Part shown: piece after piece, positions 1-9,156 of the stretch
Layout: every line of letters starts with the position of its first letter
Numbering within the stretch: the stretch's first letter is position 1
NCBI RefSeq assembly: GCF_002224365.1
Contig: NZ_CP022437.1
Coordinates: 1,240,001 to 1,304,000, forward strand
Source of the DNA: Virgibacillus necropolis
GTDB taxonomy: Bacteria > Bacillota > Bacilli > Bacillales > Amphibacillaceae
Length of the DNA: 64,000 nt
Reading direction: 5' to 3'
Made by a program: the position numbers and the translations under genes
Notes under the pieces: generated by a model
Told to the model about the DNA's origin: nothing
The model's database searches: none
What the model saw: the letters and a program-made list of their open reading frames with translations, nothing else

Positions 1-1
1 T

Positions 2-1141
2 TGTGAAAAGTATGTACCATCGGATTGTCAAGCACACACGTACAAGCATATACGAGAAAAAAAGCAAGATAAATTACAAATCCCATTCATGTATGGATTG
101 GGGCTAGGAACGCTGGTAGATGGTAACCCCGCTCCAACTAATGCCTATGGGTACTCTAAATTAGCTCATCATGGAGCAGATACTTATTTAGGACATCAGG
201 AAATAGCAGGAAGTTGCCCGAAAAAGTCAAATAAGAGACTGATGATAGATATTCATTCGACTATAAAAGAGGCGCTTGAAGAGAGTGGATATGATGTGAA
301 ATATCCATTAAAAAATTGTCCAGTGTTACTAGTGAATGGTGCAGTCGTTGTGGCTGATAACCTGGAATCTGCTGTAGGGAACATTATCAATGTGACAGCT
401 GACTTTAATAAAATGCCTTTTGCTGAAGTGAAGGAGCTTGGAAAAGTAGTCCGTAAGCATATAGATACAACACGGGTTATCGCTTTTGGAGGACCGAACA
501 CATCAATTGAACACATTCTAGCTTGTGTTAAGGAAAAAAATGAGGGCCAGTGGGGTGTAGATACACCTAAAGCTAGTGTATATGGAGAAGGCTATGAAGT
601 TTTCCATATGGGATATGGAGTGGATATTGATAACCAATTTCCAATGATTGCAGCAAAGCATGGAGTAAAGGTTTATCGATTGGGAAAAACCGCTGATGTT
701 ATCCATGGTGCCGGACCAGAAGCCCCGATTGTGAACACTACTCATTTGTTGGAGAAGGTCACACAAGCATATACGCAAGAACAAGGTGATGCAGCCTTTT
801 TAATAAATATCCAAGAAACAGATTTAGCAGGACATTCTGAGGATGTTGATTGGTATTGTGATTTACTTAATGAAACGGATAAATGGCTTGAAGGATTTGC
901 TTCAATAATGAGAAGAGACGATATATTGATTATTATGGCTGATCACGGAAATGATCCTACAATTGGACATTCCAATCATTCAAGAGAATATGTACCAATC
1001 ATGATTGTCGGGGAAAAAGTAAAAGCAGCTAATATTGGATTACGTGAGTCAATGGCAGATGTCGGTGCAACGTTTAGTGACTTTTTTGGAATTCCCAAAA
1101 CAGCTGAAGGAATTAGTTTTCTTTCTGAAATAATGGATTAG
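2..1141 (+). CDS. Phosphopentomutase-like metalloenzyme (DeoB/YhfW type), 5' end outside window
   Basis: The frame is open from base 2, so the N-terminus lies before the window; the first internal ATG is at 89. The protein belongs to the alkaline phosphatase superfamily, close to phosphopentomutase. The DeoB-like signature GADTYLGHQE sits near the start. A D...GH pair (ETDLAGHSED) and the C-terminal metal cluster ADHGNDPTIGHSNHSREY match the two-metal ligands of DeoB. The active-site threonine region of true DeoB is not convincingly conserved, and the divergence suggests a paralogue such as YhfW, which has no settled reaction. It is probably a cytoplasmic mutase or phosphatase acting on a phosphorylated compound. 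Nothing downstream on the same strand looks co-transcribed. Confidence 0.8.
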   Translation, partial: CEKYVPSDCQAHTYKHIREKKQDKLQIPFMYGLGLGTLVDGNPAPTNAYGYSKLAHHGADTYLGHQEIAGSCPKKSNKRLMIDIHSTIKEALEESGYDVKYPLKNCPVLLVNGAVVVADNLESAVGNIINVTADFNKMPFAEVKELGKVVRKHIDTTRVIAFGGPNTSIEHILACVKEKNEGQWGVDTPKASVYGEGYEVFHMGYGVDIDNQFPMIAAKHGVKVYRLGKTADVIHGAGPEAPIVNTTHLLEKVTQAYTQEQGDAAFLINIQETDLAGHSEDVDWYCDLLNETDKWLEGFASIMRRDDILIIMADHGNDPTIGHSNHSREYVPIMIVGEKVKAANIGLRESMADVGATFSDFFGIPKTAEGISFLSEIMD

Positions 1142-1311
1142 TACTAACTCTAGGTCAATGGTCTAAAATGCAATTAAGTAAACGAACGTATCGTTCATTA
1201 CGCAGTTCCCATTAAAAACTAATATTTTACAGGTGTAAAATGTTGATCTTCTTCAAAAGATAAAGCAGAACAGATTTTTTCTGTTCTAAATCCCACGAGG
1301 AGTGATCAACG

Positions 1312-1509
1312 ATGGCAGGAAACAAAAATGATTTGTTAGTGCCAGGTGCAAGAAATGCAATTGACAGTATGAAAGAGGAAATTGCAAATGAACTTGGTGT
1401 CCAGCCCGGAGCTGACACCACTGCACGAGAAAATGGATCGGTGGGTGGCGAGATGGTCAAACGAATGATCAAAATCGCTGAAGACAGTATGCAGAATGGT
1501 AATAAATAA
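1312..1509 (+). CDS. Alpha/beta-type small acid-soluble spore protein
   Basis: This 65-residue protein has the two conserved blocks of alpha/beta SASPs: an N-terminal helix with NAIDSMKEEIANELGV, including the EIA site cut by the germination protease GPR, and a C-terminal GSVGGEMVKRMI block. These proteins coat and protect DNA in the spore core and are degraded to amino acids at germination. The ribosome binding site GAGGAG lies just upstream of the ATG. The gene is monocistronic and is followed by a strong intrinsic terminator. It shows that the host makes endospores. Forespore (sigma-G) transcription is expected from the family; I could not place a sigma-G promoter with confidence. Confidence 0.95.
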   Translation: MAGNKNDLLVPGARNAIDSMKEEIANELGVQPGADTTARENGSVGGEMVKRMIKIAEDSMQNGNK

Positions 1510-1563
1510 AGAATCCAAAAGCGATGGTTCTTTATGAAAACTTTCGGTACTATCTTGCAGATG

Positions 1564-1595
1564 AAGGAATCGGATTAATTTCCGATTCCTTTTCT
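1564..1595 (+). terminator. Intrinsic terminator after the SASP gene
   Basis: An 11-bp perfect stem (AAGGAATCGGA, 1564-1574, with TCCGATTCCTT, 1581-1591) and a six-base loop run into a T tract. The hairpin and its flank CTGGTTT recur almost identically at 29716-29758. Confidence 0.85.
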
Positions 1596-1781
1596 GGTTT
1601 AAGACGGAAATTAGGAATTAGAATTAGTAAAAGAAAGCGTTAAATAGAACTAATGTCTTGAATCGCGGTATCATAAACTTCCTTATTTCCTTCTGCTATA
1701 CCAACAAATGAAATTCGTATTAGAAAAAGTGGAATAAAAAAAGAAAAATGCATTGTATATGGCATCTTTCTTTTACTTTTA

Positions 1782-2756
1782 TTATTTACTTTTCTTACTA
1801 TGTCTCCCAAGCAAAATCGCTCCAACTCCAATTCCAATCAAAATATTTGTTCTCTTATTGAAAGCTTGTCTGAAAATGAGATTTATATTTTCTGGACGCT
1901 CCACAAGTCGACGCATGAAATAGCCATACCAATCACTGCCAAATGGGACATATGTACAAAAATGAAAGCCTTCGCTTGCCAGCTGAAGCTGCAGATCTTT
2001 TCTGAAGCCATATAACATTTGAAACTCAAATTTTTCTTTAGTTATATTATTCTCTTTGACAAACTTTTTTACATGATTAATAATATGATGATCGTGGGTT
2101 GCGATAGATGTATATTTACCATTTAGTAAATGATACTCAATTAATTGGATAAAGTTTCGATCAATATCTTTTTTGTCTTGATAAGCTATATTTTCTGGTT
2201 CTTTGTATGCGCCTTTTACAATACGCAGTCGATAGTTCTTATATTTTTTAATGTTATCTTCTGATTGGAAGAAATATGCCTGAATGACCGTGCCGATGTT
2301 ATTATATTCGTTAGACAATTCATCGATAAGGTCAAATGATGACTGAAGATGGCTATTATCCTCCATATCGAAGTTGATAAATATATTATAATTGCTAGCC
2401 ACCTCCACAATTTCCTTCAAGTTGTTCAGGCAAAAATCGTAATTGATATCAAGGCCGAGCTGTGTTGGTTTCAAGGAAATATGGGCATCCGCGTTATTGT
2501 TATAAATGGCCTCAATTACCCTAATAATCTGCTTTTTTGCTTCTATTGCTTCTTTTTTTACGAATACGAATTCACCTAGATTGTCGACAGTTGCAGATAT
2601 GCCATGGTGATTCAGTTCTTTAACGCTTTGAATCATCTCTTCTATATTTGTTCCAGCAATAATAGTACGTGCACCTAATTTTGTACCATATTTCTTGGCT
2701 AGACTATTTAAAAGTTGGTTCTGTGATAGACTGATGAAGAAATTTTTTATCAACAT
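1782..2756 (-). CDS. Proline dehydrogenase (PRODH)
   Basis: A 324-residue FAD-dependent proline dehydrogenase that oxidises L-proline to pyrroline-5-carboxylate at the membrane face, passing electrons to quinone. The (beta/alpha)8 signature includes LGLDINYDF, NFDMEDNSH, LRIVKGAYKEP, ATHDHHI and the substrate-binding C-terminal helix YFMRRLVERPEN with its paired arginines. A hydrophobic C-terminal stretch (TNILIGIGVGAILLG) may help membrane association. I start it at 2756, where an AGAGGG site lies upstream; the frame stays open about 32 codons further without family similarity. It is downstream of an M24 peptidase gene on the same strand but has its own sigma-A-like promoter. It takes the L-proline released by the peptidases in this island. 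No P5C dehydrogenase gene is in the window. Confidence 0.92.
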   Translation of the reverse strand: MLIKNFFISLSQNQLLNSLAKKYGTKLGARTIIAGTNIEEMIQSVKELNHHGISATVDNLGEFVFVKKEAIEAKKQIIRVIEAIYNNNADAHISLKPTQLGLDINYDFCLNNLKEIVEVASNYNIFINFDMEDNSHLQSSFDLIDELSNEYNNIGTVIQAYFFQSEDNIKKYKNYRLRIVKGAYKEPENIAYQDKKDIDRNFIQLIEYHLLNGKYTSIATHDHHIINHVKKFVKENNITKEKFEFQMLYGFRKDLQLQLASEGFHFCTYVPFGSDWYGYFMRRLVERPENINLIFRQAFNKRTNILIGIGVGAILLGRHSKKSK

Positions 2757-2831
2757 AATATGATCCCTCTTTACCTTTTTCTTTTTAAAATAGAATAGAC
2801 AGATATAAGACAGATATAAGTTATTGTTTAC

Positions 2832-2860
2832 TATATAGTTAGGTATTGCCATGGATGCAA
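2832..2860 (-). promoter_or_regulatory. Predicted sigma-A promoter of the proline dehydrogenase gene
   Basis: On the minus strand TTGCAT (2860-2855) and TATATA (2837-2832) are separated by 17 bp, about 75 bp before the PRODH start. Inferred from consensus only. Confidence 0.5.
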
Positions 2861-2880
2861 GTCTATTTTGAGTATCCTAT

Positions 2881-3987
2881 TTATAAAATTTGTAAGTCTT
2901 TTGAAAAGGAAGTTAGTATCTCTGCTACTCCTTTTTCATTTATATAAACTTCATCCTCAATACGTACCCCACCATAACCAGGTATGTAGATCCCCGGTTC
3001 TATTGTAAATAGTAATCCTTTTTTAGCTGTTTGATCGTTATTTTCATGGATGGAGGGTTCCTCATGAACTTCAATACCGAGACCATGCCCTACACGGTTG
3101 TTGAAATAATCGCCATAACCACTTTTCTTAATTATATTTCTTGCTTCAATGTCAAATGTTTTAAGAGGTACTCCAGCTTTAACAGCATGAATGCCTGCTT
3201 GATTAGATTTCAAGACAATATCATAGATTTCTTTCTGCTTATCCGTTGCTTCACCAATAATAAACGTCCTTGTTATATCTGAACAGTAACCATCTTGTAT
3301 TACTACACCCATATCAATTAGTAAAAAATCTCCATTTTGGAAAGAGCGGTTTCCTGGAGTTCCATGTGGTAATGCGGCCTTCTCACCAGATAATACAATC
3401 GTTGAGAATGACGGACCTTCTGCACCGAATTTCTTCATAAGATATTCCAATTCAGCTGATAATTCCAATTCCGTCATACCTATTTTCACTTTTTTAATTC
3501 CCTCGGCTAGCACCTTTTCAATTATATCAACAGCTTTCTGAACATATACAATTTCACTTCTGGACTTTTCCAACCGTTGTGCGTTGATAAATGGCTGGAT
3601 GTCATCATAAGCAGCTTCGGGAAAGGCAGATGCCAAATGCCGATGCTGGAACATGCTAACTGTTTTCATTTCAAGTCCGAATCGTACTATATTACCCTGA
3701 AGGTTTTCTTTGAGCTTTGCAAATGGATCCTCTTCATCAGAAATCGGGACAATAGTTTTAACGAAAGATTCACTATCAGCAATTTCCTTATCCAGCGTGG
3801 GAACAAACAAAATGCATTGTTTTTTTTGGTTATCCATGATTAATGCCATGAACCGTTCATGCGGATCGGAGTTAAAACCAGTGTAATAGAATACATTTGC
3901 TGGTGTAGTAATCATTGCTATATCAACGTTATTTTGACTTAAATAATCTTGTAGTGCATTTAATCTAGTTCGATAATCGATAGTCAT
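2881..3987 (-). CDS. M24 family Xaa-Pro peptidase (PepP/PepQ-like)
   Basis: This 368-residue cytoplasmic metallopeptidase of the pita-bread fold removes residues linked to proline (Xaa-Pro-Yaa or Xaa-Pro). The creatinase-like N-domain covers about residues 1-135 and the catalytic domain the rest. All five metal ligands are visible: D225 and D237 (LLIDMG...YCSDITRTF), H301 (GHGLGIEVHE), E330 (TIEPG) and E344 (RIEDE). The ATG has an AGGAGG site nearby. It is divergent from the racemase operon at 4120, with which it shares a 130-bp control region, and lies upstream of proline dehydrogenase on the same strand. Whether it is an aminopeptidase or a dipeptidase cannot be read from the sequence. Confidence 0.92.
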   Translation of the reverse strand: MTIDYRTRLNALQDYLSQNNVDIAMITTPANVFYYTGFNSDPHERFMALIMDNQKKQCILFVPTLDKEIADSESFVKTIVPISDEEDPFAKLKENLQGNIVRFGLEMKTVSMFQHRHLASAFPEAAYDDIQPFINAQRLEKSRSEIVYVQKAVDIIEKVLAEGIKKVKIGMTELELSAELEYLMKKFGAEGPSFSTIVLSGEKAALPHGTPGNRSFQNGDFLLIDMGVVIQDGYCSDITRTFIIGEATDKQKEIYDIVLKSNQAGIHAVKAGVPLKTFDIEARNIIKKSGYGDYFNNRVGHGLGIEVHEEPSIHENNDQTAKKGLLFTIEPGIYIPGYGGVRIEDEVYINEKGVAEILTSFSKDLQIL

Positions 3988-4064
3988 AGAAACATTCCTC
4001 CTTTGTTTATTTTATTTATTAACATGCAAGATTCATACCAAATAACAATCTGAATATAAAAAAC

Positions 4065-4080
4065 TGGCATAGAAATTGCA
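4065..4080 (+). promoter_or_regulatory. Sigma-54 (-24/-12) promoter of the racemase/reductase operon
   Basis: TGGCAT-N5-TTGCA with the invariant GG (4066-4067) and GC (4078-4079) exactly 10 bp apart, 40 bp before the ATG at 4120. It is one of three matching sites in this island, which also encodes a sigma-54 activator. Confidence 0.88.
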
Positions 4081-4119
4081 ATAAATATAAGTTAACAAAA
4101 ACATGGGAGGGAGTATTAC

Positions 4120-5121
4120 ATGAATTTCAAAAAAATGATTTCAACTGTGGATCTACATGTGGCAGGGGAACCTTTAAGAATAATAACTGGTGGCCTGCCT
4201 GAAATTAAGGGAAATACACAACCTGAAAGGAGAGCATACTGTATAAAAAATTTGGATCACATTCGCAAAACATTAATGAATGAACCACGAGGACATCATG
4301 GCATGTATGGGTGTATTATAACTCCCCCAGCAACAAATGACGCTGACTTTGGCGTGTTGTTTCTGCACAATGAGGGATGGAGCACGATGTGTGGTCATGG
4401 AATTATTGCTGTCATTACCATGGTGGTTGAAACAGGGAAGTATGAAGTAAACGGTAATGAACGGAAATTTGTTATTGACAGCCCTGCAGGAAAGGTGATA
4501 GCACAGGTGCGGTGTGAGGGCCAGGAGGTAATTGATGTTTCCTTTGAAAATGTACCTTCTTTTGTGTATAAAAAGGATTTCCCAGTAAAAGTGGATGGAC
4601 ATGAATTTCATGTTGATATTGCATTTGGAGGGGCTTTTTATGCGATTCTTGACAGCACAAAATTAAATTTAAGTGTGAATAGTGAGGATTTAGCAGATTT
4701 GCAGGATTGGGGCATGAAAATTAAAAAATATGTTGAAGCAAATCTAAAAGTAGAGCATCCACTCCAAGCGGATTTAAAAGACATTTATGGTGTAATTTTT
4801 TCCGATGAACCGTCTAGTAAAATCGCAACTTTACGCAATGTAACGATTTTTGCTGATAGACAGATAGATCGCTCACCGTGTGGAACAGGGACGAGTGCAA
4901 GGGTTGCAACATTGTATGAAAGAGGCCATTTAAATGAAGGCGATACTTTTGTCCATGAAAGTATTACAGGCGGGTTATTTAAAAGTGATATTACTTCGTT
5001 TGAAAAAGTGGGTATATACAATGCTCTAATCCCGAGCATTACTGGGACTGCTTCCATTACTGGTTTCCATCAATTCTTAATAGATTCCAGCGATACAATG
5101 CCAGAGGGATTTTTACTTTAA
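4120..5121 (+). CDS. Proline racemase family protein (proline racemase / hydroxyproline 2-epimerase), two-cysteine type
   Basis: A 333-residue member of the family that inverts the alpha-carbon of proline or hydroxyproline through two opposed cysteines. Both are present: C91 in MCGHG and C254 in [18 protein letters not shown] and the C-terminal block [16 protein letters not shown] are also typical. The Cys/Cys pair predicts racemase or epimerase chemistry rather than the Cys/Thr-type trans-3-hydroxyproline dehydratase. It is driven by a sigma-54 promoter 40 bp upstream and is followed 34 bp later by an ornithine cyclodeaminase-family reductase. The pair resembles D-proline/3-hydroxyproline modules, so the substrate could be proline, 4-hydroxyproline or 3-hydroxyproline. 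Confidence 0.88.
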   Translation: MNFKKMISTVDLHVAGEPLRIITGGLPEIKGNTQPERRAYCIKNLDHIRKTLMNEPRGHHGMYGCIITPPATNDADFGVLFLHNEGWSTMCGHGIIAVITMVVETGKYEVNGNERKFVIDSPAGKVIAQVRCEGQEVIDVSFENVPSFVYKKDFPVKVDGHEFHVDIAFGGAFYAILDSTKLNLSVNSEDLADLQDWGMKIKKYVEANLKVEHPLQADLKDIYGVIFSDEPSSKIATLRNVTIFADRQIDRSPCGTGTSARVATLYERGHLNEGDTFVHESITGGLFKSDITSFEKVGIYNALIPSITGTASITGFHQFLIDSSDTMPEGFLL

Positions 5122-5155
5122 CCAGGAATTCAAAAGGATAAGAGGAGTGAGTTGG

Positions 5156-6127
5156 GTGCTTGTTATCAGTAAAGAGGAGCAAAAAAGTTTAATCAATATG
5201 CAAGAGATTATAAGTCTTGTAGAAAAAGCCTTAGTCGCGTTTTCAAGTGGAGAGACACAAACTCCAATTCGAACAGCCCTACCATTTAATAATGAAGAAA
5301 ACACTGCTCTATTTATGCCGTCGATAGCTGAAAATCTTAACAGTTTGGGTATAAAAGTTGTTAACGTAGTTCCTGGAAATAAACCCTTGAACAAACATAC
5401 GATTAATGGTCTAGTTTTACTTTCTGATATGAAAACGGGAGAACCAGCTGCACTTTTGGAAGGCTCCTATATTACAAAAGTTCGTACTGGAGCGTTGTCG
5501 GGAGTTGCAACAAAATATTTAGCGCGAGAAGATGCAAGAGTACTAGGGATTATTGGATCAGGGGAACAAGCGAAAGGGGTTTGTGAAGCAATCCTTACTG
5601 TTCGTGAAATTGACGAAATATATGTTTATAATCGTACGAAAAATAAAGCGGAACTCTTTGCTTCATACTTTATGGAAAATTTCGGGATGAAGGTGGAAAT
5701 CTTATCTAATGCAAATGAAGTTGTTGAACATGCAGACATAATAGTAACAGCAACGAATGCCCATGAACCAGTATATTCTACAGCTTTAAAAAAGGGAGTA
5801 CATATTAACGCTGTTGGTTCATTTCGGCCAGACATGCAAGAGATTCCCTCAAGTACAATTCTTTCTGCTGAAAAGGTTGTTGTAGAATCAAAAGATGCGG
5901 CACTTGAGGAAACAGGAGATTTAAAAAAGCCTATTAATGAAGGTTTTCCCGAAAAAAGTATTTTTGAACTTGGAGAAATCATAAATAGTATTAGAAAAGG
6001 TAGGACGAATGATCAGGAAATAACGGTCTTTAAATCTGTGGGACTTGCGATTGTAGATATTGTGGTTGGTCAATATATTTTTGAAAGGGCTGTTGAGAGT
6101 GGTATTGGTTTGGAAATTCACTTATAA
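5156..6127 (+). CDS. Ornithine cyclodeaminase/mu-crystallin family NAD(P)H reductase, probably pyrroline-2-carboxylate reductase
   Basis: Family members bind NAD(P) in a Rossmann domain, seen here as GIIGSGEQAKG around residue 130; EGSYITKVRTGALSG is the conserved substrate-side motif. In proline-racemase operons these proteins usually reduce 1-pyrroline-2-carboxylate to L-proline, which would feed the proline dehydrogenase at 1782; ornithine cyclodeaminase or alanine dehydrogenase activity is possible. I place the start at GTG 5156 because AGAGGAG (5141-5147) is 8 bp upstream; a GTG at 5147 overlaps that site. It is co-transcribed with the racemase gene from the sigma-54 promoter. Confidence 0.82.
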   Translation: MLVISKEEQKSLINMQEIISLVEKALVAFSSGETQTPIRTALPFNNEENTALFMPSIAENLNSLGIKVVNVVPGNKPLNKHTINGLVLLSDMKTGEPAALLEGSYITKVRTGALSGVATKYLAREDARVLGIIGSGEQAKGVCEAILTVREIDEIYVYNRTKNKAELFASYFMENFGMKVEILSNANEVVEHADIIVTATNAHEPVYSTALKKGVHINAVGSFRPDMQEIPSSTILSAEKVVVESKDAALEETGDLKKPINEGFPEKSIFELGEIINSIRKGRTNDQEITVFKSVGLAIVDIVVGQYIFERAVESGIGLEIHL

Positions 6128-6215
6128 GAATCGTTAAACTGACTTAATAATTCTTTAAATATTTAGTTGGAAAGTTATAACTTATATGTCGAAAATATAT
6201 ACACATTTATTCAAG

Positions 6216-6232
6216 TGTCAACTTTTTTGACA
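6216..6232. promoter_or_regulatory. Inverted repeat, candidate operator
   Basis: TGTCAA-N5-TTGACA lies about 90 bp before the amidohydrolase gene. A related repeat occurs at 8943-8964 before oppA. The binding protein is unknown. Confidence 0.4.
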
Positions 6233-6324
6233 TATCTTTAATATTTACTCCAACAGTTAAAAAAGATTCAGTTATACAGTGAGCGAATAATTTAATTTAA
6301 AAAAACAAAAAAGAGGGTCTTTTT

Positions 6325-7500
6325 ATGGAATATATTATACGTAATGTCCAAATTTTATTTGGCGAAAATTTAGAGGTTAAAAATGATCATGGGGTTTGGA
6401 TTAAAAATGGTGAAATTAATAAAATTTTGCCAGAAGATGATTGTCCTAATAAGCTGCCTTCCGTGGACGGTAACGGAGGATATCTAATTCCTGGGCTAAT
6501 AGATTTACATGTTCATATGATGTGGGATGGTTCAAAGGATCCAGTGGCTACTCTAGAGGAAGAAGGATACGAACAAATGCTAATTCGGGCGGTTTCCCAC
6601 TGCCAAAATTATATTAATAATGGAATTACAACTGTTAGAGATATTGGATCTGTAGATGATATTGCTATACATGTAGCAAAAGGAATTAAAAGGGGGTTAA
6701 TTAAAGGGCCAAATTTAATTGCTAGTGGAAGGACTCTTACTATGACAGGGGGCCATGATCCTTTTTGGGCAAGATTTGTGGATGGGAAAGCAGAAGCTTT
6801 AAAAGGAGTGAGGGAGCAAGTTTTTAAAGGTGCTGAAGTAATTAAAGTTAGTTCTACTGGTGGTGTATATGGTAGACAGGAAGGTGAAGTAGTTGGAAAT
6901 GCAGAATTAAGCATGGAAGAACAACAAGTAATATGTAATGAGGCACACAAATTCGGATTGAAAGTTGCATCCCATGCAATAGGTAGAGATGGTATTTTAA
7001 ACTCTATTCAAGCTGGTATTGATACTATTGAGCATGGACATTTCTTGGATGATGATTTAGTAAAGTTGATGGAAGAGAAAGGGACAGCTTGGGTACCGAC
7101 ACTTTATATATATAAGCAAATTGCATCACTTAATGAAATACCAGAATATGCAAAGGAGAAGGCACAGGATATTGTAGAAAAACATGAAAAGGCTTTTAAA
7201 GAATTTTTCAACAAAAACATATTAATAGGGGCGGGATCAGATGCTGGATCTCCTTGTACACCACATACTTCTTTAATGGATGAAATTTTACTGATGTATG
7301 AGTTTGTGCCGAATATAGTGGAAATTTTAAAAACTGCTACTGTTAATGCTGGGAAAATACTAGATAGACCGGTTGGACAAATTCAAGAAGGATTTAAAGC
7401 AGATTTAACTTTGTTAAAGGAAAACCCGTTAGAAGATTTAAATCACTTAAAAGGAGTAAAACAGGTTTATATAGGTGGGAAACTTGTTTACTCTAACTAG
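6325..7500 (+). CDS. Amidohydrolase-superfamily Xaa-Pro dipeptidase (prolidase-like)
   Basis: A 391-residue binuclear metallohydrolase of the imidazolonepropionase/prolidase branch. Ligands are visible in order: H62 and H64 (DLHVH), K174 for the carboxylated lysine (EVIKVSS), H217 (ASHAIG), H237 (EHGH) and D306 (GSDAGSP). An N-terminal beta-sandwich strand and the C-terminal ADLTLL strand complete the fold. Related enzymes cleave N-acyl amino acids or Xaa-Pro dipeptides. The position between the racemase operon and two M24 genes supports a role in dipeptides ending in proline or hydroxyproline. The start has a GAGGG site. It has its own upstream region (198 bp) with no sigma-54 motif. Confidence 0.82.
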   Translation: MEYIIRNVQILFGENLEVKNDHGVWIKNGEINKILPEDDCPNKLPSVDGNGGYLIPGLIDLHVHMMWDGSKDPVATLEEEGYEQMLIRAVSHCQNYINNGITTVRDIGSVDDIAIHVAKGIKRGLIKGPNLIASGRTLTMTGGHDPFWARFVDGKAEALKGVREQVFKGAEVIKVSSTGGVYGRQEGEVVGNAELSMEEQQVICNEAHKFGLKVASHAIGRDGILNSIQAGIDTIEHGHFLDDDLVKLMEEKGTAWVPTLYIYKQIASLNEIPEYAKEKAQDIVEKHEKAFKEFFNKNILIGAGSDAGSPCTPHTSLMDEILLMYEFVPNIVEILKTATVNAGKILDRPVGQIQEGFKADLTLLKENPLEDLNHLKGVKQVYIGGKLVYSN

Positions 7501-7654
7501 ATAAATCTAAAGTCTAATAATCATGGAATAAATAACAAATTTTATTTTAAGGCGTTTTGATTTTGATATAAGTATAAAGGGATGAGTATATTGAATTCTT
7601 ATTTAACGAGTTATTTTGTTTATAATTGTAGTTCAGTTGAAAGGAGCAGCAATC

Positions 7655-8833
7655 ATGCAATTAAGAATAACAAATGAAGAAATATTAATGAGACAAGAGA
7701 GTTTTCTTAAGAAGTTATCTGATAAAAATATTGAAGGAGCCATTTTATTTAAAGATATAGATATTTTCTATTTAACAGGTTTTCGATTTATTGCTACCGA
7801 AAGACCTATAGCATTGATAATAGATCCTAATGGCACTACTTTTCTTTTTGTTCCTTTATTAGAAAATGATTACGCATATGAAAATGCCAATGTTGATAAC
7901 ATTATTACCTACCCAGAATATCCTGGATTAAAACATCCAATGGATTACCTTAATGAGCAATTAATAAGTTTAGACTTTAACAATATTAATTTTGGGGTGG
8001 ACTCCGATGGATACAGTTCGCCATATGGTTATAGAGGTCCTCGTCTAAGTGAAATTTTTGATAATAAAAGGTTCACTAATATTAATAATGTTGTTGAAGA
8101 AATGAGATTTGTTAAGTCTGAAGGAGAAATAGAATTAATAAAAGAATCATGTAGATGGGGTAATCTAGCACATCGACTTTTACAGAAATATTCGCGTACA
8201 GGCTTAAGCGAAATTGAGGTTTCTATGAAAGCAACTTCTGAAGCCACTTTAGCTATGGTTGATACATTGGGTTCAGGGTATACACCACTTGGTAAACCAG
8301 CATTTGCAGAATTTAGAGGACAAATAGGACCAATGTCAGCTTTCCCACACGTTACAACACAAAATTTAACTTTAAGAAAGGGCGATAACTTAGTCACGTG
8401 GGGGGCAGCCGATGTATGGGGATATCAAAGTGAGTTGGAACGGACTATGTTTGTTGAAGAAGTGAGTTCGGAACAGGAAAAATATTTTAACTTTATGTAC
8501 GAAGCACAAGAGATTGCGTTTAATAATATTAAACCAGGTCAACTAGTTTCAACCGTAGATAAGGAAGTGCAAAGATTTATTGATGTAAGTGGTATCCGCC
8601 AATTTGTGCCACATCACACAGGTCATTCTATTGGTTTAATGATGCACGAGGCCCCTTTTTTCGATTTAGGGGATGACACTATAATGAAACCTGGAATGGT
8701 GTTTACAGTAGAACCGGGTATATTTGTAAAAGGAATAGGTGGATTTAGACATTCAGATACTGTTGTAGTTACTGAAAGTGGTATGGAAAAGTTAACCTAT
8801 TATCCCAGAGACTTAGCATCATTAATTTGCTAA
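7655..8833 (+). CDS. M24 (creatinase-fold) family protein with a degenerate metal site
   Basis: The protein (392 residues) has the creatinase/prolidase layout: an N-domain to about 150 and a pita-bread domain after it with HHTGHSIGLMMHEAP, TVEPGIF and GGFRHSDTV. Only two of the five usual metal ligands remain as expected, H324 and E353. The two aspartates read T248 and E260, and the last glutamate reads S367. Metal-free relatives such as creatinase hydrolyse C-N bonds without a dinuclear centre, so this may be a metal-independent hydrolase rather than a peptidase. AAAGGAG precedes the ATG at 7655. It lies between the amidohydrolase and opp genes. Confidence 0.82.
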   Translation: MQLRITNEEILMRQESFLKKLSDKNIEGAILFKDIDIFYLTGFRFIATERPIALIIDPNGTTFLFVPLLENDYAYENANVDNIITYPEYPGLKHPMDYLNEQLISLDFNNINFGVDSDGYSSPYGYRGPRLSEIFDNKRFTNINNVVEEMRFVKSEGEIELIKESCRWGNLAHRLLQKYSRTGLSEIEVSMKATSEATLAMVDTLGSGYTPLGKPAFAEFRGQIGPMSAFPHVTTQNLTLRKGDNLVTWGAADVWGYQSELERTMFVEEVSSEQEKYFNFMYEAQEIAFNNIKPGQLVSTVDKEVQRFIDVSGIRQFVPHHTGHSIGLMMHEAPFFDLGDDTIMKPGMVFTVEPGIFVKGIGGFRHSDTVVVTESGMEKLTYYPRDLASLIC

Positions 8834-8906
8834 AGTTTATCAAATTACTTTTTTCATAAAAGGACCTTTTATCTTTTATACAGAAACAATCCTTGGAAAT
8901 GACGCC

Positions 8907-8921
8907 GTTTACATTGTAAAC
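8907..8921. promoter_or_regulatory. Perfect palindrome upstream of the opp sigma-54 promoter
   Basis: GTTTACATTGTAAAC is a 15-bp perfect palindrome about 115 bp before the -24 element, a normal place for an enhancer-type activator site. No identical copy was found near the other two sigma-54 promoters. Confidence 0.35.
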
Positions 8922-8942
8922 TTTTTTGAAAAAGTAAGCATA

Positions 8943-8964
8943 TGTGTTAAATTTTTTTGACACA
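8943..8964. promoter_or_regulatory. Inverted repeat, candidate operator upstream of oppA
   Basis: TGTGTTAA-N6-TTGACACA (one mismatch) resembles the repeat at 6216-6232. It sits in the 323-bp gap 8834-9156, which otherwise holds only the palindrome at 8907 and the sigma-54 promoter. Confidence 0.4.
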
Positions 8965-9035
8965 GAATAAAATCAAAAGGTTTATAAAATGTGATTAATA
9001 GGTATTAAGCAGCTTAAAAATTACTCATAGATATC

Positions 9036-9053
9036 TTGGCACGCGTCTTGCAT
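9036..9053 (+). promoter_or_regulatory. Sigma-54 promoter of the opp operon
   Basis: TTGGCACGCGTCTTGCAT matches the full -24/-12 consensus (GG 9038-9039, GC 9050-9051, 10 bp apart), about 105 bp before the oppA start. Confidence 0.93.
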
Positions 9054-9156
9054 ATTTGTATTATATAATTTTGCAAGAAAAAATAACAGATTATTGTAAA
9101 TATGAAAATTTGATATTTAATTCAAAATATATAATTTTATAAAGGAGGCGTTGGTT

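Noticed and set aside
1179-1200. GAACG-TAT-CGTTC inverted repeat before the spore protein gene, TetR-operator-like
   Set aside because: Imperfect beyond five bases per arm, and no TetR gene is in the window; it could be chance.
1267-1287. AGAACAG/CTGTTCT hairpin just before the spore protein ribosome site
   Set aside because: The short stem with a T-rich loop lies too near the start to call a terminator; regulatory meaning is unsupported.
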